This document shows positions 26,283-36,729 of a stretch of DNA of 64,000 nucleotides, piece by piece. This DNA is from Ectopseudomonas chengduensis (GTDB lineage: Bacteria; Pseudomonadota; Gammaproteobacteria; Pseudomonadales; Pseudomonadaceae). The notes below the pieces were generated by a model, which worked only from the letters and a program-made list of their open reading frames with translations, was not told the DNA's origin and ran no database searches. The stretch's first letter is position 1, and each line of letters opens with the position of its first letter. The position numbers and the translations under genes are program-made. The DNA lies in the NCBI RefSeq assembly GCF_015712065.1, contig NZ_JACFYZ010000002.1, positions 620,001 to 684,000 on the forward strand, read 5' to 3'.

Positions 26283-27302
26283 ATGCGCTGGTTGACTCTG
26301 TGGCTTTCGCTGGCTTGCCAGTCGCTGCTGGCGGCCGAGTGGTTCCCTTATCCGGTACGTGCCGATGGCCGCATGCTGGATTACCGGCCTTTGCCAGCGG
26401 CCAGCCAGCCCTGGCGTATCTGTGCGCTGCTGCCCCATGGCAAGGATCGCTACTGGTGGGGCGTGGCCTGGGGGCTGGATCAGGAAGCCAGACGTCTTGG
26501 CGTGCGCCTGGGGATCTACGAAGCCGGTGGCTACGAGCATGCCGATGTGCAAGTGGAGCAGTTCGGGCATTGTGTAGCCGAGGGCGCCGATGCCTTCGTC
26601 GTGGCCAGTATCAACACCTATGACCTGTGCAGCGCAGCAGAAGTGCAGATCAAGGCCGGTCGGCCGGTCATCGATCTGGTCAATCGCCTGGAATGCCCGG
26701 GGCTCAGCGCGCATTCGCGGGTCGACTTCGCCGACATGACGCGTGCCACGCTCAAGTATCTGGTACGTGTCAGTGAAGGGCGGCCGATTCAGGTCGGCTG
26801 GCTACCCGGCCCGGCCGATGCTGGCTGGGTGCAGGATGCCGAGCGCGGCCTGCGTGATGCCTTGCCTGGCACCAGGGTGACCCTGGCCCATGGTGGTTAT
26901 GCCCCAGTGGATCGCAGTAGTCAGGCGCAGTTGACGCGGGAGCTGCTCAAGCAGCATCCACGTCTCGATTACCTGATCGCCAATGCCGAAGCCGCGGCCT
27001 TCGCCGCGCAGTTGGTGCGCAATATCGGTTCTGAGACGCAGGTGTTGTCGTTCTATGCCACCGAGCGGGTGCTGGAGCAGATTCGCGAGGGGCAGGTACT
27101 GGCTGCACCCACCGACTCACCGGTGATTCAGGCGCGCATCGCCCTGGACCTGGCCGTTCGTGGCCTGCAGGGCGAAAAGCTGCCGCAACTGGTGAGCCCG
27201 CAGATCGAAATGCTCGACGCCGACTCACTGGATCGTTTCGACCTCGGCCGGCTGATGCCGCCCGAGGGCCACTGGATGATCCGCCAGGAATTACCCGACT
27301 AA
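26283..27302 (+). CDS. TorT-like periplasmic binding protein (orphan)
   Basis: 339 residues: signal peptide (about 1-18, ending LLAAEW) and a type-I periplasmic binding fold. It matches the pattern of E. coli TorT: a [20 protein letters not shown] start, [45 protein letters not shown] and [17 protein letters not shown]. TorT senses trimethylamine N-oxide with the TorS kinase. No torS, torR or TMAO reductase gene is in the window. Its stop overlaps the convergent betA stop by 12 nt, placing it next to quaternary-amine genes. Confidence 0.75.
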   Translation: MRWLTLWLSLACQSLLAAEWFPYPVRADGRMLDYRPLPAASQPWRICALLPHGKDRYWWGVAWGLDQEARRLGVRLGIYEAGGYEHADVQVEQFGHCVAEGADAFVVASINTYDLCSAAEVQIKAGRPVIDLVNRLECPGLSAHSRVDFADMTRATLKYLVRVSEGRPIQVGWLPGPADAGWVQDAERGLRDALPGTRVTLAHGGYAPVDRSSQAQLTRELLKQHPRLDYLIANAEAAAFAAQLVRNIGSETQVLSFYATERVLEQIREGQVLAAPTDSPVIQARIALDLAVRGLQGEKLPQLVSPQIEMLDADSLDRFDLGRLMPPEGHWMIRQELPD

Positions 27303-28997
27303 CCTGTCTTGCTGGCTGCGCAGCGGCGTACCACGCACCGGGCGTTCGCCCGCGACGAAATAGGGCGCATTGCTGCGCGGCAATGGCTGGCGCCCGCGAA
27401 TCCGATCCGCGATCTTCTCGGCGATCATGATGGTGGTGGCGTTGAGGTTGCCGGTGATGATCTCCGGCATGATCGACGCATCCACTACGCGCAAGCCCTG
27501 CAGGCCGTGCACGCGGCCCTGACCATCGACCACCGCCATGTCGTCCTCGCCCATCTTGCACGAGCAGGACGGGTGGAAAGCCGTTTCCGCATGCTCGCGA
27601 ATGAAGGCATCCAGCTCGGCGTCGCTCTGCACATGCTCGCCAGGACTGATTTCACGCCCACGGTAAGGATCGAGTGCCGGCTGCGCCATGATCTCGCGGG
27701 TCAGGCGTATGCCGTCGCGGAATTCCTGCCAGTCCTGATCGGCGCTCATGTAGTTGAAGAGGATGCTCGGGTGCTGGCGCGGGTCTTTCGACTTGAGCTG
27801 GATACGCCCGCGGCTGGGCGAGCGCATCGAGCCGACGTGAGCCTGGAAGCCATGCTCGTTGACCGCGTTGCTGCCGTTGTAGTTGATCGCCACCGGCAGG
27901 AAGTGGAACTGGATATTGGGCCAGGCGAACTCCGGGCGCGTGCGGATGAAACCGCCGGCCTCGAACTGGTTGCTGGCGCCGATACCGTTGCCGGCGAACA
28001 GCCATTGCGCGCCGATGCCGGGCTGGTTGAGCAGCTTGAGTGCCGGGTACAGCGACACTGGCTGGGTGCAGGCGTACTGCAGGTACATCTCCAGGTGGTC
28101 CTGCAGGTTCTGGCCGACGCCAGGCAGTTCGTGTACCAGCGCGATGTCCAGCTCGCGCAGCAGCGCGGCGGGGCCGACGCCAGAGCGCTGCAGGATCTGC
28201 GGCGAGGCGATGGCGCCGGCGCATAGCAGCACTTCGCGGCGAGCACGGGCTTCGGTGGCATCGTTGGCGTTGCCGATCAGGTAGCTGACGCCACTGGCGC
28301 GCTTGCCATCGAAGAGGATGCGGTCGGTGGTGGCGTGGGTGATGATGGTCAGGTTGGGGCGCGCCCGTGCCTGGTCCAGGTAGCCGCGCGCGGTGCTGGC
28401 GCGGCGGCCTTCCGGGGTCACGGTGCGGTCCATCGGGCCGAAGCCTTCCTGCTGATAGCCGTTGAGATCGTCCGTGCGCGGATAGCCGGCCTGCACGCCG
28501 GCCTCGACCATGGCGTGGAACAGCGGATTGTTACCGGCCTTGGGCGTGGTCACGCTGACCGGGCCGTCGTCGCCGTGGTAATCGTTGGGGCCGATGTCGC
28601 GGCTTTCCGCCTTGCGGAAGTACGGCAGGCAGTCGAGATAGGTCCAGTCTTCCAGGCCTTTGGCCGTGGCCCAGTTGTCGAAGTCCAACGCGTTGCCGCG
28701 GATGTAGCACATGCCGTTGATCAGGGATGAGCCGCCCAGGCCCTTGCCGCGTCCGCATTCCATGCGGCGGTTGTTCATGTACGGCTCGGGGTCGGTCTCG
28801 TAGGCCCAGTTGTAGCGCCGGCCCTGCAGCGGGAAGGCCAGGGCGGCGGGCATTTGGGTACGAAAGTCGAGGCGGTAGTCGGGGCCGCCGGCTTCCAGCA
28901 GCAGTACGCTGACGTCTGCGTCTTCGGTCAGCCGGGTGGCCAGGACGTTACCGGCCGAACCGGCGCCGATGATGATGTAGTCGAATTCCTGGGTCAT
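27291..28997 (-). CDS. betA: Choline dehydrogenase
   Basis: Membrane-associated FAD enzyme oxidising choline to betaine aldehyde. 568 residues of the GMC oxidoreductase family: [19 protein letters not shown] (FAD, about 5-23), [20 protein letters not shown] (GMC signature 1), [16 protein letters not shown] (signature 2) and C-terminal catalytic His in [11 protein letters not shown] and Asn in [11 protein letters not shown] at 28997 is preceded by AGGAGGAG; an ATG at 29081 would add 28 non-family residues. Last gene of the betIBA cluster; a repeat pair separates it from betB. Confidence 0.97.
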   Translation of the reverse strand: MTQEFDYIIIGAGSAGNVLATRLTEDADVSVLLLEAGGPDYRLDFRTQMPAALAFPLQGRRYNWAYETDPEPYMNNRRMECGRGKGLGGSSLINGMCYIRGNALDFDNWATAKGLEDWTYLDCLPYFRKAESRDIGPNDYHGDDGPVSVTTPKAGNNPLFHAMVEAGVQAGYPRTDDLNGYQQEGFGPMDRTVTPEGRRASTARGYLDQARARPNLTIITHATTDRILFDGKRASGVSYLIGNANDATEARARREVLLCAGAIASPQILQRSGVGPAALLRELDIALVHELPGVGQNLQDHLEMYLQYACTQPVSLYPALKLLNQPGIGAQWLFAGNGIGASNQFEAGGFIRTRPEFAWPNIQFHFLPVAINYNGSNAVNEHGFQAHVGSMRSPSRGRIQLKSKDPRQHPSILFNYMSADQDWQEFRDGIRLTREIMAQPALDPYRGREISPGEHVQSDAELDAFIREHAETAFHPSCSCKMGEDDMAVVDGQGRVHGLQGLRVVDASIMPEIITGNLNATTIMIAEKIADRIRGRQPLPRSNAPYFVAGERPVRGTPLRSQQDRLVG

Positions 28998-29010
28998 GGC
29001 TCCTCCTGTT

Positions 29011-29149
29011 GCCCGGCTGTGATCCGGGAAAACGCGGTGACTGTTCCCGGATTGCATCCGGGTTACGGGGCGGTGATTCAATTCGTGGGCGGGCCGGGCG
29101 GCGAACCGCTTTAGCCGCGAAATGGGTCGCGGCTGAAGCCCCTCCCACA
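29011..29149. repeat. Two repeat units between betB and betA
   Basis: First unit 29011-29067: GCCCGG...GATCCGGG and TCCCGGATTGCATCCGGG, the GTAGCCCGG-type unit. Second unit 29108-29149: CTTTAGCCGCG...CGCGGCTGAAGCCCCTCCCAC, the GTGGGAG-type unit. They fill the 161-base gap between the two bet genes and could modulate mRNA stability. Confidence 0.7.
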
Positions 29150-29158
29150 GACCGGTGC

Positions 29159-30631
<1,473 letters not shown>

Positions 30632-30685
30632 GGGCTGTCCTCTGCACTTGGCAATCTGCTTGGAGAACAGCCTATTTTATTTAAA

Positions 30686-30701
30686 TTGAACGATCAATCA
30701 A
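30686..30701. promoter_or_regulatory. BetI-like operator upstream of betB
   Basis: TTGAACGATCAATCAA in an A+T-rich stretch (30671-30710) between betI and betB. On the minus strand it reads TTGATTGATCGTTCAA; the first 11 bases recur in the box upstream of betI. BetI represses bet genes in the absence of choline. Confidence 0.65.
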
Positions 30702-30752
30702 TAAAAACGACAAGGCGCAGCCAAACGCGACATGCCCGCAAGATGCACGGTC

Positions 30753-30829
30753 GTAGGGTGCGCTGCGCGCACCGAGCGATCTAAATGATCAGAGAAAGAG
30801 GATGTACGCGGTGCGACAGCGCACCCTAC
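30753..30829. repeat. GTAGGGTGCG-type inverted repeat overlapping the betI end
   Basis: Starts GTAGGGTGCGCTGCGCGCAC and ends GTGCGACAGCGCACCCTAC. The right arm contains the stop codon of betI (30826-30828), so the repeat sets the 3' end of that gene. It may also act as a processing site between betI and betB. Confidence 0.7.
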
Positions 30830-31416
30830 GAAGCCTTGGCCAACTGCAGGTCGAGGTAGTCATAGGCGATGCGGCGTGCCTGTTCGGTGTCGAAGGCTTC
30901 GCCGGACAGTGCGCCGCGCAGCCACAGGCCGTCGATCAGCGAGGCCAGACCGCGGGCGGCGAAGCGTGCCTGATCTTGCGGTAGCACGCGATGGAACTGG
31001 CCGCACAGGTTGGAATAGAGACGGTGGTCGTTGACCCGCTGCAGGCGGCGCAGGGCAGGCTGGTGCATGCTGCTGGCCCAGAACGCCAGCCAGGTCTTCA
31101 TCGCTGGACCGCTGACCTGGCTGTCGTCGAAGTTGCCGTCGATCATCGCCTTCAGATGGGCACGCGGGCTGTCCTCGCGCAGTGCGCGACGGCGTGCGCC
31201 CACCGCATCGCTGAGCGCCTGCATCAGGTGACGCATGGTGGCTTCGAGCAGGCCGTTCTTGTCGTTGAAGTAGTGGCTGATGATGCCATTGGAGACCCCG
31301 GCCAGGCGGGCGATATAGGCGATGCTGGCATCGGCCATACCAACCTGGTCGACGGCTTCCAGGGTGGCGGCAATCAACTGCGAACGACGAATGGGCTGCA
31401 TGCCGACCTTGGGCAT
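30826..31416 (-). CDS. betI: Transcriptional repressor BetI
   Basis: 196-residue TetR-family repressor of choline-to-betaine genes. N-terminal [19 protein letters not shown], helix-turn-helix with [19 protein letters not shown], and [14 protein letters not shown]; the C-terminal choline-sensing domain has [12 protein letters not shown] and YSNLCGQF. BetI-like boxes lie upstream of its own start, upstream of betB and upstream of gbdR. The stop codon sits inside a repeat. ATG preceded by GGAGACACC. Confidence 0.96.
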   Translation of the reverse strand: MPKVGMQPIRRSQLIAATLEAVDQVGMADASIAYIARLAGVSNGIISHYFNDKNGLLEATMRHLMQALSDAVGARRRALREDSPRAHLKAMIDGNFDDSQVSGPAMKTWLAFWASSMHQPALRRLQRVNDHRLYSNLCGQFHRVLPQDQARFAARGLASLIDGLWLRGALSGEAFDTEQARRIAYDYLDLQLAKAS

Positions 31417-31460
31417 GGGTGTCTCCAGCGGGGGAAGTTGGGCCGGAGTCTAGGCGGATT

Positions 31461-31480
31461 TTGATCGTTCGATCAATCAA
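31461..31480. promoter_or_regulatory. BetI-like operator upstream of betI
   Basis: TTGATCGTTCGATCAATCAA contains the near-perfect inverted repeat TTGATCG/CGATCAA. It begins 45 nt upstream of the betI ATG, fitting autorepression. Confidence 0.7.
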
Positions 31481-31590
31481 ACGAGGTGGGAGAGTGGGGG
31501 CGTGGCGCCGATTCCGCAGGGCGTCGCGGGGCCACCTTGGCCATGCGCACCGCCTTATCCTCGGTAACCGTGGCGCGCACGTGGCCTCGC

Positions 31591-31621
31591 AAAACGACGA
31601 AGCGGGCCAGAGGCCCGCTTC
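31591..31621 (-). terminator. Intrinsic terminator of the betaine-type binding protein gene
   Basis: Perfect 10-bp arms GAAGCGGGCC (31599-31608) and GGCCCGCTTC (31612-31621). Read on the minus strand the stem is followed by GTCGTTTT. It lies 23 nt past the stop of the binding-protein gene and separates the cho transport genes from betI. Confidence 0.8.
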
Positions 31622-31643
31622 GATGGCGTGCAGCGAGTGCGGC

Positions 31644-32495
31644 TTACTTCAGCCAGCTTTCCACGCGCTCCGGGTTGGCAGCGATCCAGTCCTTGGCGGC
31701 CTGGTCCGGCTTGGCGCCTTCGCGGATGGCCAGCATCACCGCGCCGACTTCTTCGCCGCTCCAGGAAATCTTGCTGAGGAAGGCGGCAGCGTCGGCGGCC
31801 TTGCCCTTCAGCTCAGGATTGGCCACGGTGTCTACACGCTCGTCGTCGCCGAAGACTTTCTTCGGATCTTCGAGGAAGCGCAGTTTCCACTTGGCGAACA
31901 TCCAGTGCGGAATCCAGCCGGTGACCACGATCGGCTTCTGCGCTTTCTCGGCGCGGGTCAGGGCGGTGGCCATGGCCGGGCCCGAGCTCGGCATCAGCTT
32001 GATGCTGGCCAGGTTGTATTCCTTGATGGCGTCTTCGGTGCGGCGCATCACGCCGGCACCGGCGTCGATGCCGGTAATCTTGCCGTCGAAGTCCTTGGCG
32101 TATTTCTCCAGATCCTCGATGGTCTTGGCTTCGACGTAGTCCGGCACGATCAGGCCGATCTTGGCGCCGGAGTAGTTGGTACCGAGGATTTCCACCTTGT
32201 CCTTGAGCTTCTCGAAGTACTCGCCATGAGTGGCCGGCAGCCAGGCGGAGAGGGTGGCATCGAGGTCGCCACGGGCCACGCCTTGCCACATGATGGCGGG
32301 TTCGACCGGCTTCAGTTCGACCGTGTAGCCGAGTTTGCTTTGCAGGATTTCACCGGCGACGTGGGTGACGGCGACGCTGTCATCCCAGCCGTTGACGTAG
32401 CCGATCTTCAGGGTAGGTTTGTCGGCGGCCAGGGCGCTGCCCATGCCGATGGCCAGGGCGGCAGCGCCGAGGCAAAGGTGTTTGAAAACGCGCAT
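31644..32495 (-). CDS. Glycine betaine-type ABC substrate-binding protein
   Basis: 283 residues with a signal peptide (about 1-23, SALAAD) and an OpuAC/ProX-type domain: KIGYVNGWDDSVAVTHVAGE, VARGDLDATLSAWLPATH, DAGAGVMRRTEDAIKEYN and VTGWIPHWMFAKWKLRF with Trp residues suited to a quaternary-ammonium aromatic box. It differs clearly from ChoX. P. aeruginosa uses separate binding proteins for choline (CbcX), carnitine (CaiX) and betaine (BetX) with one core transporter; this is the best BetX-like candidate, by inference. It follows choX after a strong hairpin. Confidence 0.85.
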   Translation of the reverse strand: MRVFKHLCLGAAALAIGMGSALAADKPTLKIGYVNGWDDSVAVTHVAGEILQSKLGYTVELKPVEPAIMWQGVARGDLDATLSAWLPATHGEYFEKLKDKVEILGTNYSGAKIGLIVPDYVEAKTIEDLEKYAKDFDGKITGIDAGAGVMRRTEDAIKEYNLASIKLMPSSGPAMATALTRAEKAQKPIVVTGWIPHWMFAKWKLRFLEDPKKVFGDDERVDTVANPELKGKAADAAAFLSKISWSGEEVGAVMLAIREGAKPDQAAKDWIAANPERVESWLK

Positions 32496-32658
32496 ATTTG
32501 TTGTGCTCCATCAGTGAGTGGCAGTTGCAAGATCGTTGACTGGCTCGTTCTCATTGCGGGCCTTGCGAATCCGTGTTGCGCAGCAGATTGCCGGTTCGCG
32601 GGCAAAGCCTCCCCGTCACGGCCAGAAAGCAGCCGCTAGTGGTTTACGAGGAGGTTTC

Positions 32659-32686
32659 CGGGCTCGAACCCTGAGGTTCGAGCCCG
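32659..32686. repeat. Perfect hairpin between choX and the betaine-type binding protein gene
   Basis: CGGGCTCGAACC (32659-32670), CTGA, GGTTCGAGCCCG (32675-32686): a perfect 12-bp stem with 4-nt loop 18 nt after the choX stop (minus strand). No T-run follows, so it probably stabilises the choX 3' end or attenuates rather than fully terminates. Confidence 0.6.
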
Positions 32687-32703
32687 AATCGGGTCGCGGC
32701 CTG

Positions 32704-33648
32704 TTACAGCCCGACGTGTTTCTTCACGGCGGCAACGCCGTCCTGACCGTCAAAGGTGGTCACGCCGCTCAGCCACTGGTCGAGGATCGCCGGGTTGGCC
32801 TTGATCCACTCCTTGGCGACGTTCTGCGGGTTTTCCTTCTCCAGCACCTTTTCCATCAGCTGGCTTTCGATATCGACGGTGAACTGCAGGTTGTTCAGCA
32901 GCTTGCCGAGGTTGGCGCAGCGCGCCTCGTAATCCGGCGGTACCACGGTGTAGACCTTGGCCGCACCGTAGTCAGGGCCGAACACGTCGTCACCACCGGA
33001 CAGGTAGGTGATGTCGTGCTGAGTATTCATCGGGTGCGGCGCCCAGCCGAGGAAAACCACCGGCTCTTTCTTCTTGATTGCCCGCGATACCTGCACCAGC
33101 ATGCCGGCTTCGCTGGACTCGACCATGCGGAAGCCGCCGAGGTCGAACTGGTTGTTCTTGATCATGCCGTCGATCAGCAGGTTGCCATCGTTACCCGGCT
33201 CGATGCCGTAGATCTTGCCGCCCAGCTGATCCTTGAACTTGGCGATGTCCTGGAAGCTCTTCAGGCCGGCTTCGGCCGCGTAGGTCGGCACGGCCAGGGT
33301 GTACTTGGCACCCTCGAGGTTGGCCTTGGGCAGTACCTTGACGCCATCGTCCTTGAGGAATGGCTCGATCACCGCGTCCATCGACGGCGCCCAATAGCCG
33401 AGGAACACATCGACCTGGCCGCTCTTCACGCCGGTGAAGGCGATGGGTACCGAGGCCATGATCTTGCGCGGCTGATAGCCCAGACCTTCGACCAGGGTCA
33501 TGGCCACACCCGTGGTGGCGGCGATGTCGGCCCAGCCAATCTCGGCGAAACGCACCTGCTTGCAGCTCGCCGGCTCCGCGGCCATGGCGCCCTGCATCAG
33601 TGCGCAGGACAGCAGGCCGATGGCGGCAGTGGTCTTGATCATTTTCAT
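32704..33648 (-). CDS. choX: Choline ABC transporter substrate-binding protein
   Basis: 314 residues; signal peptide about 1-23. OpuAC-fold choline-binding protein (CbcX/ChoX). Aromatic-box segments can be matched to ChoX as I recall its structure: IGWAD, GYWAP, KYTLA, GNDGN and GWAPH. It is the third gene of choV-choW-choX on the minus strand, 29 nt after choW. In P. aeruginosa the operon order is instead cbcX-cbcW-cbcV. Confidence 0.93.
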   Translation of the reverse strand: MKMIKTTAAIGLLSCALMQGAMAAEPASCKQVRFAEIGWADIAATTGVAMTLVEGLGYQPRKIMASVPIAFTGVKSGQVDVFLGYWAPSMDAVIEPFLKDDGVKVLPKANLEGAKYTLAVPTYAAEAGLKSFQDIAKFKDQLGGKIYGIEPGNDGNLLIDGMIKNNQFDLGGFRMVESSEAGMLVQVSRAIKKKEPVVFLGWAPHPMNTQHDITYLSGGDDVFGPDYGAAKVYTVVPPDYEARCANLGKLLNNLQFTVDIESQLMEKVLEKENPQNVAKEWIKANPAILDQWLSGVTTFDGQDGVAAVKKHVGL

Positions 33649-33677
33649 CTGCGGTTCCCTGTGAAGTGAAAAAATGT

Positions 33678-34556
33678 TTACTGGCGCTGCAGCTTGCCGC
33701 TGAACCAGGCAAAGATGCCGCCGCGGGCGGTCTGCTTGGTGCCGAAGCTTTCAGTGATGCGGTCGAGAATGATCGCCAGCAGCACCACGGCCATGCCGCT
33801 TTCGAAGCCTAGCCCGATGTCCAGGCGCTGGATACTCGCCAGTACATCGTTACCCAGGCCACCGGCGCCGACCATCGAGGCGATGATCACCATCGACAGG
33901 GCCATCATGATGGTCTGGTTGACCCCGGCCATGATCGACGGCATGGCGTTGGGCAGTTGTACCTTGAACAGCAGCTGGCGGCTGGTGCAGCCGAAGGACT
34001 GGCCGGCCTCGACGATTTCCTTGTTCACCTGGCGAATGCCCAGGCTGGTCAGGCGCACCGCTGGCGGCATGGCGAAGATCACCGTGGCGATGATGCCTGG
34101 CACGCGACCGAGGCCGAAGAGCATGGCTGCCGGAATCAGGTAGACGAACGCCGGCATGGTCTGCATGAAGTCGAGGATCGGCCGGATGATGGTCGCCACG
34201 CGCTCGCTCTTGGCGGCCCAGATGCCCAGTGGGATGCCCAGCAGCAGGCTGATCAGCGTCGAGGAGAAGGTCAGACCGAGGGTGACCACGGTCTGTTCCC
34301 AGAACCCGGTCATGACGATCAGGATGAACGCCACGGCGGTGAATACCGCGAAGCGTGCGCCGATGCGCCACAGACCGAGGGCGACGAAGATGGCGATCAG
34401 CAGCCAGGCCGGCGGCAGCATGAGCAAGGCTTCGATGCCTTCGGAGAAACCGCTGACCAGTTTGCCGATGCTGTCGAAGGCACCGCTGTAGTTGTCCAGC
34501 AGGTGCTGGACGACGTCGTTGACCCAGCTACCCAGGTCGAGTTTCTTGTCACTCAT
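33678..34556 (-). CDS. choW: Choline ABC transporter permease
   Basis: 292 residues, six to seven membrane helices, BPD_transp_1 domain with the EAA-type segment IVEAGQSFGCTSRQLLFKVQ. The N-terminus (LGSWVNDVVQHLLDNYSGAF) is typical of ChoW/ProW-like permeases. The start overlaps the choV stop by 8 nt, giving tight coupling. In P. aeruginosa this permease also serves CaiX and BetX binding proteins. Confidence 0.95.
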   Translation of the reverse strand: MSDKKLDLGSWVNDVVQHLLDNYSGAFDSIGKLVSGFSEGIEALLMLPPAWLLIAIFVALGLWRIGARFAVFTAVAFILIVMTGFWEQTVVTLGLTFSSTLISLLLGIPLGIWAAKSERVATIIRPILDFMQTMPAFVYLIPAAMLFGLGRVPGIIATVIFAMPPAVRLTSLGIRQVNKEIVEAGQSFGCTSRQLLFKVQLPNAMPSIMAGVNQTIMMALSMVIIASMVGAGGLGNDVLASIQRLDIGLGFESGMAVVLLAIILDRITESFGTKQTARGGIFAWFSGKLQRQ

Positions 34557-35754
34557 GGGATTCCCCCTGCAGTCGGGTCAGCAGACGGCCCTTGCTGATA
34601 GCGCCGCAGTAATGGCCTTCGGCGTCCACCACCGGGATCGGACCTTCGTTGTCCACCAGGCGCGTGATGACGTGTTCCAGCGGCATGTCCTCGGGTACCG
34701 GCACCACCTGCTTGAGCGCATCCGCTTCGAGTGGTCTGGGCTCGTCGCCGTCGACCATCAGGGCGATCTTCTCCAGGCTGATGGAGCCCTGGAAATGGTT
34801 GTCCTCGTCGACGATGAACGCGTAGTGCTTGTCCAGCGCCTGCAGTTCCTTGCAGATCTTCGCCGCGTCCGGCGCCCTGCCGTTGTGCACGTAGGTCGGC
34901 ACGCTGTCGGCCTTGAGCTGGCCGGCGGTGAGGTAGCGGCTGGTGTCGACGGTGTCGAAGAAGTTACGCACGTACTCGTTGGCCGGCTTCTCGATCAGCT
35001 CCTGCGGGGTGCCGACCTGGATCAGCTTGCCGCCTTCCATGATGCCGATGCGGGTACCGATGCGCATGGCTTCTTCGATGTCGTGGGAGACGAAGATGAT
35101 GGTGCGGCGATGGGTCTTCTGCAGCTCCAGCAGCACGTCCTGCATCTCGCGGCGCTTGAGCGGGTCGAGGGCGGAGAACGCCTCGTCCATGATGATCATC
35201 GACGGGTTGACCGTCAGCGCGCGGGCCAGGCCTACACGTTGCTGCATGCCGCCGGAGAGTTCGTGTGGGTACTTGTGAGCGAAGGTGTCCAGGCCAACCT
35301 GCTTGAGCACTTCCATGGCACGCTTCTCGCGCTCCTTGCGGCCGGTGCCGGCCACTTCCAGGCCGAAGGCCGCGTTATCCAGCACGCTGCGCGAAGGCAT
35401 CAGGGCGAAGGACTGGAAGACCATACTCATGTCGCGCCGGCGCAGGTCGATCAGTTGCGATTGCGGCAGCTTGGCCACGTTCTGGCCATCGATGTAGACG
35501 TCACCGGCGCTGGGTTCGACCAGGCGGTTGATCAGACGGATCAGGGTGGATTTGCCAGAGCCGGACAGGCCCATGAGGACGAAGATCTCGCCCTCTTCGA
35601 CACTGAACGACACATCGCTGACGCCGATCACGGCGCCTTTCTCGGCCAGAATCCTCTCCTTGCTCCAGCCTTCCTTGAGCAGGTCGATGGCTTCTTGTGG
35701 GTTGGGGCCGAAAACCTTGTACAGGTGTTCGACCACGATCTTTCCAGACTGCAT
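34549..35754 (-). CDS. choV: Choline ABC transporter ATP-binding protein
   Basis: 401 residues. Walker A GLSGSGKST, signature LSGGMQQRVGLARAL, Walker B MIIMDEAFSALDP, then two C-terminal CBS domains (ending PIPVVDAEGHYCGAISKGRL) that in ProV/OpuA sense ionic strength or ligands. ATG at 35754 gives the normal family N-terminus (SGKIVVEHLYKVFGPNP); the open frame to 36063 is low-complexity and not conserved in form. First gene of the transporter operon. Confidence 0.95.
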   Translation of the reverse strand: MQSGKIVVEHLYKVFGPNPQEAIDLLKEGWSKERILAEKGAVIGVSDVSFSVEEGEIFVLMGLSGSGKSTLIRLINRLVEPSAGDVYIDGQNVAKLPQSQLIDLRRRDMSMVFQSFALMPSRSVLDNAAFGLEVAGTGRKEREKRAMEVLKQVGLDTFAHKYPHELSGGMQQRVGLARALTVNPSMIIMDEAFSALDPLKRREMQDVLLELQKTHRRTIIFVSHDIEEAMRIGTRIGIMEGGKLIQVGTPQELIEKPANEYVRNFFDTVDTSRYLTAGQLKADSVPTYVHNGRAPDAAKICKELQALDKHYAFIVDEDNHFQGSISLEKIALMVDGDEPRPLEADALKQVVPVPEDMPLEHVITRLVDNEGPIPVVDAEGHYCGAISKGRLLTRLQGESHE

Positions 35755-36729
35755 GGGACGTTTCCCCTTCAATCGGCATCCAGTTCGCGCTGGCACGGCC
35801 GGGCACGCATCGTAGAAGCGTAGATCAGCTGTGTCAGGCCTCTGATACCTGTGTGGGTGTTTGCTGAGTTTCGAGGTTGGCGAACGTTTCGCGGCAGGCG
35901 TCGAGTGTGGCGCTCGGGCACGCTGCAGCGCACGCGTTTGGTGGCAAAAATTGCCCGCTGCGTCGTTGCAACCTGTTGATGAGTGACCACTGTCTTGCCG
36001 TGCTGCAAACCGCTTTCCAAACCCTCTGGCAGTGTTTCGAAGCCCATTCCCTTGGGGATTCATGCGTCGTCCTGGCGCATGCGTACATCCGAAATTTCTT
36101 GTTGGGCTGGCGCCCTATCGATGGTGGGCCAGCGCTTGTATGTTCTTCGGTCCGGGGCGGTGAGCCCCAGTCTGCCGTTCCCCTCGGGAAGCGGCAGCGA
36201 CGTTATCGGCTGACTCAACGATATAGTCTTGGGGTCTGCGCAATTATCGGTTTGCGACCCTGACGTGTTGGGCGACGACATGGTCCGTCACACCCCGTGT
36301 TTTTCCATGTTCTCGCCGTTTTCCGGGCTCCTGAAAGCACTGTGTGATGCCGTTTCGAATAGCGCTCGATGTGAGCATCGAGAAGCGCTTTCGATAGCGT
36401 GCTTTAAAAACCTTAACAGACTTTTTCGTCCCTTGGCCAAGGCTGAAAGCCGCGCCGGTGCTGGTTTTCAGCTCTTCAAGCGAGGCGCAGGCAGCGTAGT
36501 GCGGGGGCTGCGGCGATGTTGAAAAAAATTTACAGCGAAAGGTACTGTAGTGCCGAAAGTCGCTGAAAAATCGAAAGGCGGCGCAATATGACCAGTTGGT
36601 CACGCCTGGTTCATGTCGCGAGCCTGGGTGTGATTCTCGACAAGGCGATGGAAAACCCTTTCGAGCTACCAGGTGATCTTTGTTGTCTGCCATTTTTATT
36701 GGTTTTTCTCGGCTATTTCGTCGAATTTA
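35755..36729. other. Long non-coding region upstream of choV
   Basis: 975 bases with no credible gene: short open frames in both strands lack ribosome sites and protein-like composition. From about 36230 it is noticeably more A+T-rich than the flanks. It holds a stem at 36361-36389 (CTCGATG / CATCGAG, extended by AGCGC/GCGCT) and A-runs near 36522-36533. Expected content is the choVWX promoter with upstream GbdR sites; I cannot identify these by eye. An unannotated small RNA is possible. Confidence 0.55.
36361..36389. repeat. Imperfect hairpin in the choV upstream region
   Basis: AGCGCTCGATG and CATCGAGAAGCGCT pair as a stem with a 4-nt loop TGAG and a 2-nt bulge. It lies in the A+T-richer part of a 975-base non-coding region. 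Function unknown. Confidence 0.4.

Noticed and set aside
26139..26714. N-terminal extension of mdtD
   Set aside because: Not hydrophobic, overlaps the TorT-like gene, and the normal DHA2 N-terminus begins at 26138.
35755..36063. N-terminal extension of choV
   Set aside because: Low-complexity sequence absent from ABC ATPases; family start is at 35754.
36229..36693. Two short open frames (97 and 149 codons) in the choV upstream region
   Set aside because: No ribosome site, no domain and opposite strands over the same bases; composition not protein-like.
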